Source: an uncultured Acidimicrobium sp. (lineage in GTDB: Bacteria; Actinomycetota; Acidimicrobiia; Acidimicrobiales; Ilumatobacteraceae). Taken from it: a stretch of DNA of 17,178 nucleotides. The notes under the pieces were generated by a model. The model was given only the letters and a program-made list of their open reading frames with translations, did no database searches and was not told the origin of the DNA. Both the position numbers and the translations under genes were made by a program. The stretch's first letter is position 1, and each line of letters opens with the position of its first letter. The DNA lies in contig CAITUB010000207.1 in assembly GCA_903895515.1 (NCBI GenBank), positions 1 to 17,178 on the forward strand. Direction: 5' to 3'. Below are positions 7,463 to 13,728 of the stretch, piece by piece.

Positions 7463-7696
7463 ATGAATCAACCGGCTGCGAATTCAACAGATGGGCGATT
7501 GCTCGGTCACGTTGAGCAATTCGATTTTGATCGCGGACTAGGAATGATCTGGTCGGGTGGCCAGGAGTTTGTGTTTCATTGCGCCGAAATTGTTGATGGC
7601 ACACGAGACATCAACATTGGAGAGTCGGTTTCATTCATCGTGGCTCATCGCTTCGGGCTTGTCGAAGCTTCTGAAATTGAAAAACTTCCGAACTAA
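7463..7696 (+). CDS. Small divergent cold-shock-domain-like protein
   Basis: A 77-residue protein whose pattern fits one OB-fold cold-shock domain: GHVEQFDFDRGLGMIW (15-30), then EFVFHCAEI (35-43), then an IGESVSFIV strand and a closing FGLVEASEIEKL. Canonical cold-shock proteins use KGFGFI (RNP1) and VFVHF (RNP2) with stacked aromatics. Here RNP1 reads RGLGMI and RNP2 reads FVFHC, so several RNA-stacking aromatics are replaced by aliphatic or Cys residues. It may bind nucleic acid weakly or have a different partner. It lies 9 bp after fmt, apparently with its own leaderless promoter, and its stop overlaps the convergent DUF1844-like gene by 4 bp. Domain identity is fairly sure; function is unknown. 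Confidence 0.75.
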   Translation: MNQPAANSTDGRLLGHVEQFDFDRGLGMIWSGGQEFVFHCAEIVDGTRDINIGESVSFIVAHRFGLVEASEIEKLPN

Positions 7697-8028
7697 TCGG
7701 GCTGAACGTTTCCTTTAATTTGCACGAACGCCAAGCGGATGTTGGCGAGAGCTTCTGTAAGTGTGGTGAATTCCTCGCCGAGGCGTTCTCCCAGACCCTC
7801 CACTACGCATGCCACAGCGTCAATCGCCAGGGCCGATTCCACTAAGCGTGGGGGATTGGCCGAAAGATGAATAGCTGCAAGTTCGTATAAGCCCATCACG
7901 TGGTTGACCACCACGACATTGGCGGGTGTCTGAGCCAATCGGGCGCGAGCCTCGGCAAGAGCAGTTTCAGCGTCTTGCAATTTGTCGTCGAAATCGTCGG
8001 GAAAGTAGTCAGTTGGGTTGTCAGCCAT
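7693..8028 (-). CDS. DUF1844-like conserved actinobacterial protein
   Basis: A 111-residue, acidic, largely alpha-helical protein with no signal peptide or membrane segment. The first 35 residues are polar and charged (DDFDDKLQDAETALAEARAR). The second part, VVVVNHVMGLYELAAIHL followed by AIDAVACVVEGLGERLG and ALANIRLAFVQI, matches the pattern I recall for DUF1844, small proteins often encoded beside infC in actinomycetes. Function is unknown; position suggests a link to translation initiation or ribosome assembly, which is inference only. It is divergent from infC. Its start is preceded by TAGCGT ending 7 bp away, without a Shine-Dalgarno. Confidence 0.65.
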   Translation of the reverse strand: MADNPTDYFPDDFDDKLQDAETALAEARARLAQTPANVVVVNHVMGLYELAAIHLSANPPRLVESALAIDAVACVVEGLGERLGEEFTTLTEALANIRLAFVQIKGNVQPD

Positions 8029-8035
8029 CCCCGCT

Positions 8036-8041
8036 ACGCTA
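8036..8041 (-). promoter_or_regulatory. Candidate -10 element for the DUF1844-like gene
   Basis: On the minus strand TAGCGT ends 7 bp before the ATG at 8028, with no Shine-Dalgarno between, suggesting a leaderless mRNA. The overlapping plus-strand sequences TACGCT (8035-8040) and TAATAG (8040-8045, with TTGTCA at 8018-8023 spaced 16 bp upstream) could serve the infC transcript in the other direction. Confidence 0.4.
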
Positions 8042-8045
8042 ATAG

Positions 8046-8255
8046 ACCAAGTGGGGAACGAGTTTCCTCCACCTGACCACAGATTTCAGTAATTCGGTGA
8101 ATGTTGCCGAGCAGCTGTCGAGTGCGTTTGGGTCGAGTGCGCAAGATGCGACGCTATGCGTTGTGGGCGCTTCGGCTCTGCCGTGCCCGCCGACTTCTCG
8201 ACATGTTCACCTCCACAAATAGGAGGCAACGCCACTTGCATAAGAGAGTAAAGCC
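8046..8255 (+). promoter_or_regulatory. Structured 5' leader of the infC operon
   Basis: About 200 bases without a convincing gene separate the divergent promoter region from infC. By eye it holds three stem-loops. 8051-8072: GTGG/CCAC then GGAA/TTCC with one bulge. 8163-8190: GTGGGC/GCCCGC, then an inner CGGC-TCT-GCCG. 8205-8230: CCTCC/GGAGG around a 7-base loop, closed by GTT/AAC. The last hairpin buries a perfect AGGAGG (8221-8226) that is 29 bases from the infC start, so not its own ribosome site. Between them is a 10-bp direct repeat (8117-8126 and 8132-8141). CCTCCAC occurs at 8066-8072 and again at 8210-8216, allowing alternative pairings. No U-tract terminator is present. Folding and function are inferred. 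Confidence 0.45.
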
Positions 8256-8882
8256 ATAGCACCGCCAACAAATGAGCCACGTTTCAACGAGCGAATTCGC
8301 GCACGCGAAGTTCGTCTTGTAGATGCAGATGGTTCACAGGTTGGAATTGTGAGCATTGCCGACGCACTCGAAAGAGCGCGTGTTGCAGAACTCGATCTCG
8401 TCGAAGTCGCTTCGCAAGCAGACCCACCCGTATGTCGCATTATGGACTACGGCAAATTCCGCTACGAAGAGTCGCAGAAGTTGAAAGAGTCCCGCAAAAA
8501 GACCGTGCAGATCACAATGAAAGAGGTCAAGTTCAAACCAAAGATCGGTAAAGCCGACTTCGATACCAAGGTTCGTCACATGCAGGAGTTCCTGCGTGAA
8601 GGACACAAGGTCAAAGTCACGTTGCAGTTCCGCGGTCGCGAAGTTGCCCACCCTGAACTAGGTACCAAGATTCTGCACGCAGTTATCGAGCAGTTGGGAC
8701 CAGTAGCCAAGGTGGACACACACGCGAGGCTTGAAGGTCGCAACATGACCATGGTTCTCTCTCCAGAAAAGAAGGCGCCGAAAAAGCCAGATACAAAACC
8801 TGCTCCACAGGCCCAAGCAGCTCCAGCTGTGCAAGCAACACCGGAGCCAGTAGCACCAGAGCAAGCACCGACCGAGAGTTAA
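8256..8882 (+). CDS. infC: Translation initiation factor IF-3, apparently starting at AUA
   Basis: IF3 binds the 30S subunit, prevents premature 50S joining and checks the initiator tRNA and start codon. In frame, the N-terminal domain reads NEPRFNERIRAREVRLVDAD, then GIVSIADALERARVAELDLVEV, ADPPVCRIMDYGKFRYEESQK and the C-terminal RPELG/NMTMVL-type domain, ending in a Pro/Ala-rich tail of about 35 residues. The first ordinary start, GTG 8349, would delete the first 31 residues, including the conserved NERIRAREVRLV. The frame is closed by TAA at 8241, and the only plausible start between is ATA 8256, giving 208 residues. A modest AGAGAG at 8243-8248 lies 7 bases upstream. E. coli infC uses AUU, which IF3 itself disfavours; AUA may allow the same autoregulation. 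Confidence 0.9.
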   Translation: MAPPTNEPRFNERIRAREVRLVDADGSQVGIVSIADALERARVAELDLVEVASQADPPVCRIMDYGKFRYEESQKLKESRKKTVQITMKEVKFKPKIGKADFDTKVRHMQEFLREGHKVKVTLQFRGREVAHPELGTKILHAVIEQLGPVAKVDTHARLEGRNMTMVLSPEKKAPKKPDTKPAPQAQAAPAVQATPEPVAPEQAPTES

Positions 8883-8914
8883 ACAGAGATTTACAGAAAG
8901 CAACAGGAGACAAC

Positions 8915-9112
8915 ATGCCAAAGATGAAGACATCAAAAACCGCTGCGAAGCGTTTCAAATTGACTGGTACGGGAAAACTTCGCCGTCAGCAATCCATGCG
9001 TCAGCACTTGTTTGAACACAAGCCATCAACCCGCACCCGTCGTTTGGACGGAAGTGTTGATGTTCACTCCGGAGACGTGAAGCGCATCAAGCGCTGCCTC
9101 GGCCTTCGCTAA
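8915..9112 (+). CDS. rpmI: 50S ribosomal protein bL35
   Basis: A 65-residue very basic ribosomal protein of the large subunit. It has the typical bL35 opening PKMKTSKTAAKRFKLTGTGK, a central RQHLFEHKPSTRTRRL segment, and an ending VKRIKRCLGLR. AGGAG (8905-8909) lies 5 bases before the ATG, a much better ribosome site than that of infC. It sits between infC and rplT, the near-universal order, and is presumably on the same transcript. The 53-bp spacer after it is AT-rich and contains TCAATTCA twice (9114-9121 and 9126-9133), with no obvious hairpin. Confidence 0.96.
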   Translation: MPKMKTSKTAAKRFKLTGTGKLRRQQSMRQHLFEHKPSTRTRRLDGSVDVHSGDVKRIKRCLGLR

Positions 9113-9165
9113 ATCAATTCAGTTTTCAATTCAATTTTTGTAGTTACTAACGAAAGGATGTTGAC

Positions 9166-9522
9166 ATGGCACGTGTAAAGCGCGCAGTACATGCAAGGAA
9201 AAAGCACAAGGCAATTTTGGAAAAGGCGAAGGGTTACTACGGTGACCGTTCACGCACGTTCCGCTCGGCAAACGAACAAGTATTGCACTCTGGTCAATAC
9301 GCGTTCCGTGACCGTCGCGCAAAGAAGGGCGAATTCCGCAGCTTGTGGATTCAGCGCATCAATGCCGGTTGTCGTCAGAACGACTTCAGCTATAGCCGTC
9401 TGATTGCAGGCTTGAACAAGGCTGGCGTAACCGTCGATCGCAAGATCATGGCCGACCTCGCAGTTCACGATCCTGCTGCGTTCACGAAGTTGGTAGAAAC
9501 AGCCAAGGGAGCGCTCGTCTGA
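9166..9522 (+). CDS. rplT: 50S ribosomal protein bL20
   Basis: A 118-residue basic protein that binds 23S rRNA early in 50S assembly. Family features are plain: MARVKRAVHARKKHKAILEK, KGYYGDRSRTFRSANEQV, FRSLWIQRINAG and the C-terminal SYSRLIAGLNKAGVTVDRK. GAAAGGA (9151-9157) lies 8 bases before the ATG. In Firmicutes and E. coli, L20 represses its own operon by binding leader or intergenic RNA; whether the infC leader here plays that part cannot be told from sequence. The stop codon overlaps the proposed CTG start of the downstream methyltransferase. Confidence 0.97.
   Translation: MARVKRAVHARKKHKAILEKAKGYYGDRSRTFRSANEQVLHSGQYAFRDRRAKKGEFRSLWIQRINAGCRQNDFSYSRLIAGLNKAGVTVDRKIMADLAVHDPAAFTKLVETAKGALV
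9505..9511 (+). promoter_or_regulatory. Ribosome binding site that fixes the CUG start of the SpoU methyltransferase
   Basis: AAGGGAG lies inside the last codons of rplT, 7 bases before CTG 9519. No ATG, GTG or TTG stands at a suitable distance from it in the methyltransferase frame, so it supports the non-standard start. Confidence 0.6.
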
Positions 9523-10286
9523 GCGACGCTCGCCTCGGATTTTCACATCCACGAATTCAGAGACTGCGGCGCCTGCTTGGGCGCCGCAGTGCTCGTATTA
9601 CGGACAATGCGTTTGTTATCGAAGGCCACGTATTAATTGCTGAAGCAATCAGCGCTGGTTGGAACATTGAAGAGCAATTCATTGCACCTGGCGGAATCGC
9701 AGTACTCGGCACATCGTGTCGCACTTTCGAATTAGAAAACGGCGTGCTTGAGCGGGTAGCCAGCACCACCACGCCACAGCCAGTAATTGCCATTGCTGAA
9801 CGTCGTGTTTCAGAAGTTGAAGAACTTGCATCGTGTGAATGGATCGTCATCGCCGATCAAATTTCCGATCCTGGCAACTTGGGAACCATCTTCCGTTCTG
9901 CGGAAGCAGCTGGAGCTTCCGGGGTAGTGCTTACGCCTGGCACTGTCGAGGCGTTTAATTCAAAAGTCGTTCGCTCATCAGCCGGATCCATGTTCTATAT
10001 TCCTGTGTTTGAAGACATCACTATTGATGAAGTGAAAGAAGCCGGGTTCTCCATTGTCGGCACCTCATCGCACGAACAGCGCGGAAGCGTGCCGTTTACA
10101 CAAGCGCCACTCACGGGCAGGATTGCGATTGTTGTAGGTAATGAAGCGCACGGCATGGACGATGCCCATTTGGTGGACCAATGGATCACCATCCCGCATC
10201 GCGGTCGAAGTGAAAGCCTGAATGTCGCTATGGCGGCAACCGTGGTGTGTTTCGAAGTCGCTCACCAGCGCGACAACGCAAACTAA
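9519..10286 (+). CDS. SpoU/TrmH-family RNA 2'-O-methyltransferase, apparently starting at CUG
   Basis: A knotted (SPOUT) methyltransferase that 2'-O-methylates rRNA or tRNA; the rplT-pheS position is usual for such genes in actinomycetes. From CTG 9519 the product is 255 residues, opening SDARLGFSHPRIQRLRRLLG, then ITDNAFVIEGHVLIAEAI (the SpoU substrate-binding domain). Motif 1 is DQISDPGNLGTIFRSAEAAG, motif 2 IVVGNEAHGM and motif 3 IPHRGRSESLNVAMA, near the C-terminus. The first ordinary start (GTG 9744) would remove 75 residues and the whole N-terminal domain. No ATG, GTG or TTG lies in frame before it. CTG overlaps the rplT stop as CTGA, with AAGGGAG 7 bases upstream. The specific target nucleotide is not inferable. 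Confidence 0.88.
   Translation: MSDARLGFSHPRIQRLRRLLGRRSARITDNAFVIEGHVLIAEAISAGWNIEEQFIAPGGIAVLGTSCRTFELENGVLERVASTTTPQPVIAIAERRVSEVEELASCEWIVIADQISDPGNLGTIFRSAEAAGASGVVLTPGTVEAFNSKVVRSSAGSMFYIPVFEDITIDEVKEAGFSIVGTSSHEQRGSVPFTQAPLTGRIAIVVGNEAHGMDDAHLVDQWITIPHRGRSESLNVAMAATVVCFEVAHQRDNAN
9563..9590 (+). repeat. Perfect 11-bp inverted repeat just inside the methyltransferase gene
   Basis: ACTGCGGCGCC (9563-9573) is the exact reverse complement of GGCGCCGCAGT (9580-9590), with a 6-base loop TGCTTG. The GC-rich hairpin starts 41 bases after the rplT stop and resembles the stem of an intrinsic terminator, but the following bases are not a T-run. It also encodes RLRRLLGRRSA of the methyltransferase. 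It may slow or partly stop transcription, or protect upstream mRNA from 3' decay. Function is inferred. Confidence 0.6.
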
Positions 10287-10311
10287 CCCTGTTTCGAAAA
10301 TCTGGAACGAC

Positions 10312-10317
10312 TAGCGT
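10312..10317 (+). promoter_or_regulatory. Candidate -10 element for pheST
   Basis: TAGCGT ends 11 bp before the pheS ATG, in the 42-bp gap after the methyltransferase. A transcript from it would have a leader of only a few bases, and no strong Shine-Dalgarno is seen. No T-box or Phe-rich leader peptide fits in the gap. A -35 is not evident. Confidence 0.35.
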
Positions 10318-10328
10318 CAATAGACGAA

Positions 10329-11363
10329 ATGTCATCTTCAAGCTCACTTGCTAGCGAAATTTCGCAGGCCCAAACTGGGGCCTTATCGGCCATAGCGGGC
10401 GCATCTGACGCCGCAACTTTGCGGGCAGTTCAAGCAGATCTTGCAGGCAAGAAGTCGGCACTTACCGTCCTACGATCCCAGCTTGGCAAGATCCAAGATG
10501 CGGATGAGCGCAAATCTGCGGGTCAGGCAATTAATGCCTGCGCTCAAATAATTGAAGTGGCAATTTCTGAGCGAATGTCGCTGCTGCTTGCTGGGGAGCG
10601 GGCTCAGCAAGTTGCATCAGAGGCCATGGACTTGTCCGAGTTTGTAAGCGCGAAACGACGGGGCAGTACCCACATCGTCACTCAGGCAACTCAGCGATTG
10701 GAAGACGTGTTCATTGGTCTTGGGTTCCAAGTTGCCGAAGGCCCAGAAGTAGAAACCGATTTCTACAACTTTGAAGCATTGAACATGCCAAAGACTCACC
10801 CTGCGCGCAGCGAGTTCGACACCATGTTCATCGAACCTGCATCCGCTGATCAAGAACCCAATTCGGTTCTGTTACGCACGCATACATCACCTGTACAAAT
10901 TCGCGTTATGCAAACGTGGAAGCCACCTATTTATGCAGTCATGCCAGGACGCGTGTTCCGTCGCGATACACCTGATGCAACGCACATGCCGGTGTTCCAC
11001 CAAATTGAAGGCATCGTGGTTGACAAGGGAATCACGTTTGCGCATTTGGCCGGAATTATCGAAGCATTTACCAAGGCATTTTTTGGAAACGAATTCACCA
11101 GCCGGCTTCGCCCATCGTTTTTCCCATTCACCGAACCAAGCGCGGAATTCGACATTCGGCGAGCGAACGGCGCATGGATCGAATTGGGCGGCTGTGGCAT
11201 GATGCACCCGAACGTGTTGCGTGCTGGCGGCATCGACCCCGACGAATACACCGGGTTTGCATTCGGATTCGGAATTGATCGCATGGCAAAAGAGCGACAC
11301 AACGTTGAAGACATTCGCGAGATGTATACGAATGACCTGCGTTTCTTGAGGCAGTTCTCGTGA
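10329..11363 (+). CDS. pheS: Phenylalanyl-tRNA synthetase alpha subunit
   Basis: Catalytic subunit of the alpha2-beta2 enzyme that charges tRNA(Phe). The 344-residue protein has an N-terminal coiled-coil tRNA-binding region (about 1-100, heptad-like with many Ala/Gln/Glu). The class II core follows: motif 1 around RLEDVFIGLGFQVAEGPE (123-140), THTSPVQ (184-190), motif 2 GRVFRRDTPDATHMPVFHQIEG (207-228), and motif 3 GFAFGFGIDRMAKERH near the end. Lengths and motifs are standard. The start follows a 42-bp gap after the methyltransferase. The TGA overlaps the GTG of pheT by 4 bases, supporting stoichiometric expression of the two subunits. Confidence 0.97.
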   Translation: MSSSSSLASEISQAQTGALSAIAGASDAATLRAVQADLAGKKSALTVLRSQLGKIQDADERKSAGQAINACAQIIEVAISERMSLLLAGERAQQVASEAMDLSEFVSAKRRGSTHIVTQATQRLEDVFIGLGFQVAEGPEVETDFYNFEALNMPKTHPARSEFDTMFIEPASADQEPNSVLLRTHTSPVQIRVMQTWKPPIYAVMPGRVFRRDTPDATHMPVFHQIEGIVVDKGITFAHLAGIIEAFTKAFFGNEFTSRLRPSFFPFTEPSAEFDIRRANGAWIELGGCGMMHPNVLRAGGIDPDEYTGFAFGFGIDRMAKERHNVEDIREMYTNDLRFLRQFS

Positions 11364-13717
11364 AAATTTTGCATTCGTGGCTGAACGAGTTCGCCGATTT
11401 CGGCAACGATGTTGACGCTATTGCCGATCGCATTACTCAACTTGGATTAGCAGTTGAATCCGTCGATCGCGTTGGTACGCCGGTAAAGGGCGTAGTGACA
11501 GCGAGAGTGCTTCGCTTGGAGAAGCACCCAGACGCAGCAAAAGTGACACGCGTATATGTAGACGCAGGCGACGGTGTGGAGCGGCACGTGTGGTGTGGAG
11601 CCACCAATATGCAAGCAGACGACATTGTTCCGCTTGCAACGCTTGGTACCAACATGCCCGATGGGCGAGTCATCACTCAACGCGGAATTTTGGGAATTGA
11701 TAGTGAGGGCATGTTGTGCTCGGGCACCGAAATCGGTTTGAGTTCAGACGGAAGCGGCTTGCTCATTCTTCCGAAGGGCACAGCGCTTGGACAAGATGTG
11801 TATGAAGCCCTTGGCGTTGACTCAGATGTTGTCTTCGACTTAGACGTCACCAGAAACCGTCCTGACTGCACTGGTTACTTGGGTGTAGCTCGAGATTTGG
11901 CCGCAGGCATGGGCAAGCAACTGACTCTTCCGAAGGTTGATCAATCATCAACAGGGAAGTCGTTGACGGTTCCTGTGGATATTTCGGCACCAGAGCGATG
12001 TAGTCGATTCACTGTGCAGGTCATGTCGGGGATCACTGTCACGCAGTCACCTGACTGGATTGCGCGACGACTCGCACGTGCCGGAATGCGATCGATCAAC
12101 AATGTTGTCGACGTTTCGAACCTCGTGAATCTTGAGCTCAATCAACCAAACCACGCATACGACTTTGATTCGGTGAAGGACGGTTTCATCGTGCGTCTAG
12201 CGCGAAGTGGTGAGCAATTCACCACATTGGATTCTGTGGAGCGCACGTTGTCAAGCGGTGACCTGCTCATTTGCAGTGCGCAGGACAAGCCAGTGGGAAT
12301 TGCCGGCATTATGGGCGGACTCCATTCCGAAGTAACCGATACAACAACGTCGATTGCTGTGGAGATTGCGTACTTCGAACCAGATGCCGTGCGTGCCACA
12401 TCAACGCGACTAGCGCTGCGCACGGAGGCTTCGCTCCGTTTTGAGCGCGGGGTTGATCCGTATGGTGCAGAATTTGCAGTTGCACGTTTCGCCGAACTGT
12501 TGCGCATCACGTGCCCTGGTCTTGTTGTGCACGCAGGAGCCACGGATGCACGTACTGATGCGTTGCCTGCTCAGGTACGAACAACACCGGTGCGACTGAA
12601 CACCATTAAGCGAGTGTTGGGAATTGATGTAACGGCAAAAGCGTTGGAAGATCTCATTGCGCCGATCGGTTTCACCATTGTGAAGTCGGCAACTGATGAA
12701 GTAGTAAATGTCGGCATTCCATCGTGGCGCAACGATTGCACGAGTGAAATCGACATTGTCGAAGAAGTTGCGCGTCACTTCGGGTATGACAATTTGGGCA
12801 AGATCGTTCCAACTTCGCCAGTGCATGGTCGTCTTTCCGATGTGCAACGTCGCCGACGCATTTTGCGCGAAATCGTCGTGTCTCTTGGTGCAAGTGAAGC
12901 AATGCCGAATCCGTTCCTCGCACCAGGCGATCTTGCAAAAGTCGGGCTCAGCGAAGACAACGCACTGAAACTAGCGAACCCATTGGTCGCCGAAGAGAGC
13001 GTGTTGCGCACGTCGCTTGTGCCGGGAATGTTGAAGTCAATTGCGTATAACCAATCGCATCGCATTCGTGACATATCATTGTTCGAAATTGGTCATGTGT
13101 ATCCACAGGGCAAAGAGATCCTTCCCGATGAATTCGAATCACTGTGCATCATGGTTGCTGGCGCAGACGCTTCGGTTGCAATGGATTTGTGGAGTCAGGT
13201 CTCATCAGCGTTGGGCGTTGGTGCTCAACTTTCACAAGACCAACCACCTGCTGGGTATCACGCAACACGCAGTGCCCAACTCAAGCGCGGGAAGATGGTG
13301 CTGGGCTCGGTTGGTGAAATCGATCCAACGGTGTTGGCCAATGCGGGAATCGTTGGACGCGTCGCCAGTCTGGAAGTCAACCTTTCGGTTGTGCTGAGCG
13401 AAGTTCCAAAGCCGCAGTCGGCACAAGTGGTGAGCAAATATCCATCGAGCGATTTTGACCTGGCTTTTGTTGTAGCCAACAGTGTGCCTGCGGCCAACAT
13501 GGTGAAAGCCCTGCGACAGGCGGGTGGCAATTTGCTCATTGACGTGGCGCTGTTCGACATTTACCGAGGTAAGGGCGTAAGCGAAGATGCTCGCAGCCTG
13601 GCCTATCGGTTGCGCCTGCAGGCTCCCGATCGCACGCTGACCGATGTGGAAGTATCGGAAGTGCGGGCAAAGTGCATTGCCGCCGCCGAAAAACTGGGCG
13701 CAACCCTGCGGGGGTAG
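11360..13717 (+). CDS. pheT: Phenylalanyl-tRNA synthetase beta subunit
   Basis: Large subunit of phenylalanyl-tRNA synthetase, with tRNA-binding and editing domains. The 785-residue protein shows, in order, an EMAP-type tRNA-binding domain (about 40-150, including KHPDAAKVTRVYVDAG), the B3/B4 editing region with NLELNQPNHAYDFD, a B5 domain, the inactive catalytic-like core, and a C-terminal ferredoxin-like anticodon-binding (FDX-ACB) domain with LFDIYRGKGVSEDARSLAYR. Length is typical (about 780-830). GTG start overlaps the pheS stop as GTGA, with no independent Shine-Dalgarno, implying coupled translation. The 47-bp gap downstream holds the arginine operator. No terminator is visible after pheT. 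Confidence 0.96.
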   Translation: MKILHSWLNEFADFGNDVDAIADRITQLGLAVESVDRVGTPVKGVVTARVLRLEKHPDAAKVTRVYVDAGDGVERHVWCGATNMQADDIVPLATLGTNMPDGRVITQRGILGIDSEGMLCSGTEIGLSSDGSGLLILPKGTALGQDVYEALGVDSDVVFDLDVTRNRPDCTGYLGVARDLAAGMGKQLTLPKVDQSSTGKSLTVPVDISAPERCSRFTVQVMSGITVTQSPDWIARRLARAGMRSINNVVDVSNLVNLELNQPNHAYDFDSVKDGFIVRLARSGEQFTTLDSVERTLSSGDLLICSAQDKPVGIAGIMGGLHSEVTDTTTSIAVEIAYFEPDAVRATSTRLALRTEASLRFERGVDPYGAEFAVARFAELLRITCPGLVVHAGATDARTDALPAQVRTTPVRLNTIKRVLGIDVTAKALEDLIAPIGFTIVKSATDEVVNVGIPSWRNDCTSEIDIVEEVARHFGYDNLGKIVPTSPVHGRLSDVQRRRRILREIVVSLGASEAMPNPFLAPGDLAKVGLSEDNALKLANPLVAEESVLRTSLVPGMLKSIAYNQSHRIRDISLFEIGHVYPQGKEILPDEFESLCIMVAGADASVAMDLWSQVSSALGVGAQLSQDQPPAGYHATRSAQLKRGKMVLGSVGEIDPTVLANAGIVGRVASLEVNLSVVLSEVPKPQSAQVVSKYPSSDFDLAFVVANSVPAANMVKALRQAGGNLLIDVALFDIYRGKGVSEDARSLAYRLRLQAPDRTLTDVEVSEVRAKCIAAAEKLGATLRG

Positions 13718-13728
13718 CTATTTAGGTC

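Noticed and set aside
8086..8280. Minus-strand 64-codon frame in the infC leader
   Set aside because: It has no Shine-Dalgarno or family resemblance and covers the start of infC; the region fits an RNA leader better.
8349..8882. infC beginning at GTG 8349
   Set aside because: The conserved IF3 N-terminal segment is encoded in frame upstream from about 8271, so this start would yield a truncated factor.
9113..9165. Terminator between rpmI and rplT
   Set aside because: T-rich with a TCAATTCA direct repeat but no stem; rpmI and rplT are expected on one transcript.
9744..10286. SpoU methyltransferase beginning at GTG 9744
   Set aside because: The SpoU substrate-binding domain is encoded in frame upstream, and a good ribosome site precedes CTG 9519.
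10287..10328. T-box or Phe leader-peptide attenuator before pheST
   Set aside because: Forty-two bases are too few, and no Phe codon run or terminator pair is present.
10931..11440. Long minus-strand open frames such as this one, also 12410-12847, 6334-6867, 4039-4464, 1824-2219 and 15575-16057
   Set aside because: They lie opposite well-identified genes, have no recognisable family pattern or start context, and read as translations of the complementary strand of conserved proteins.
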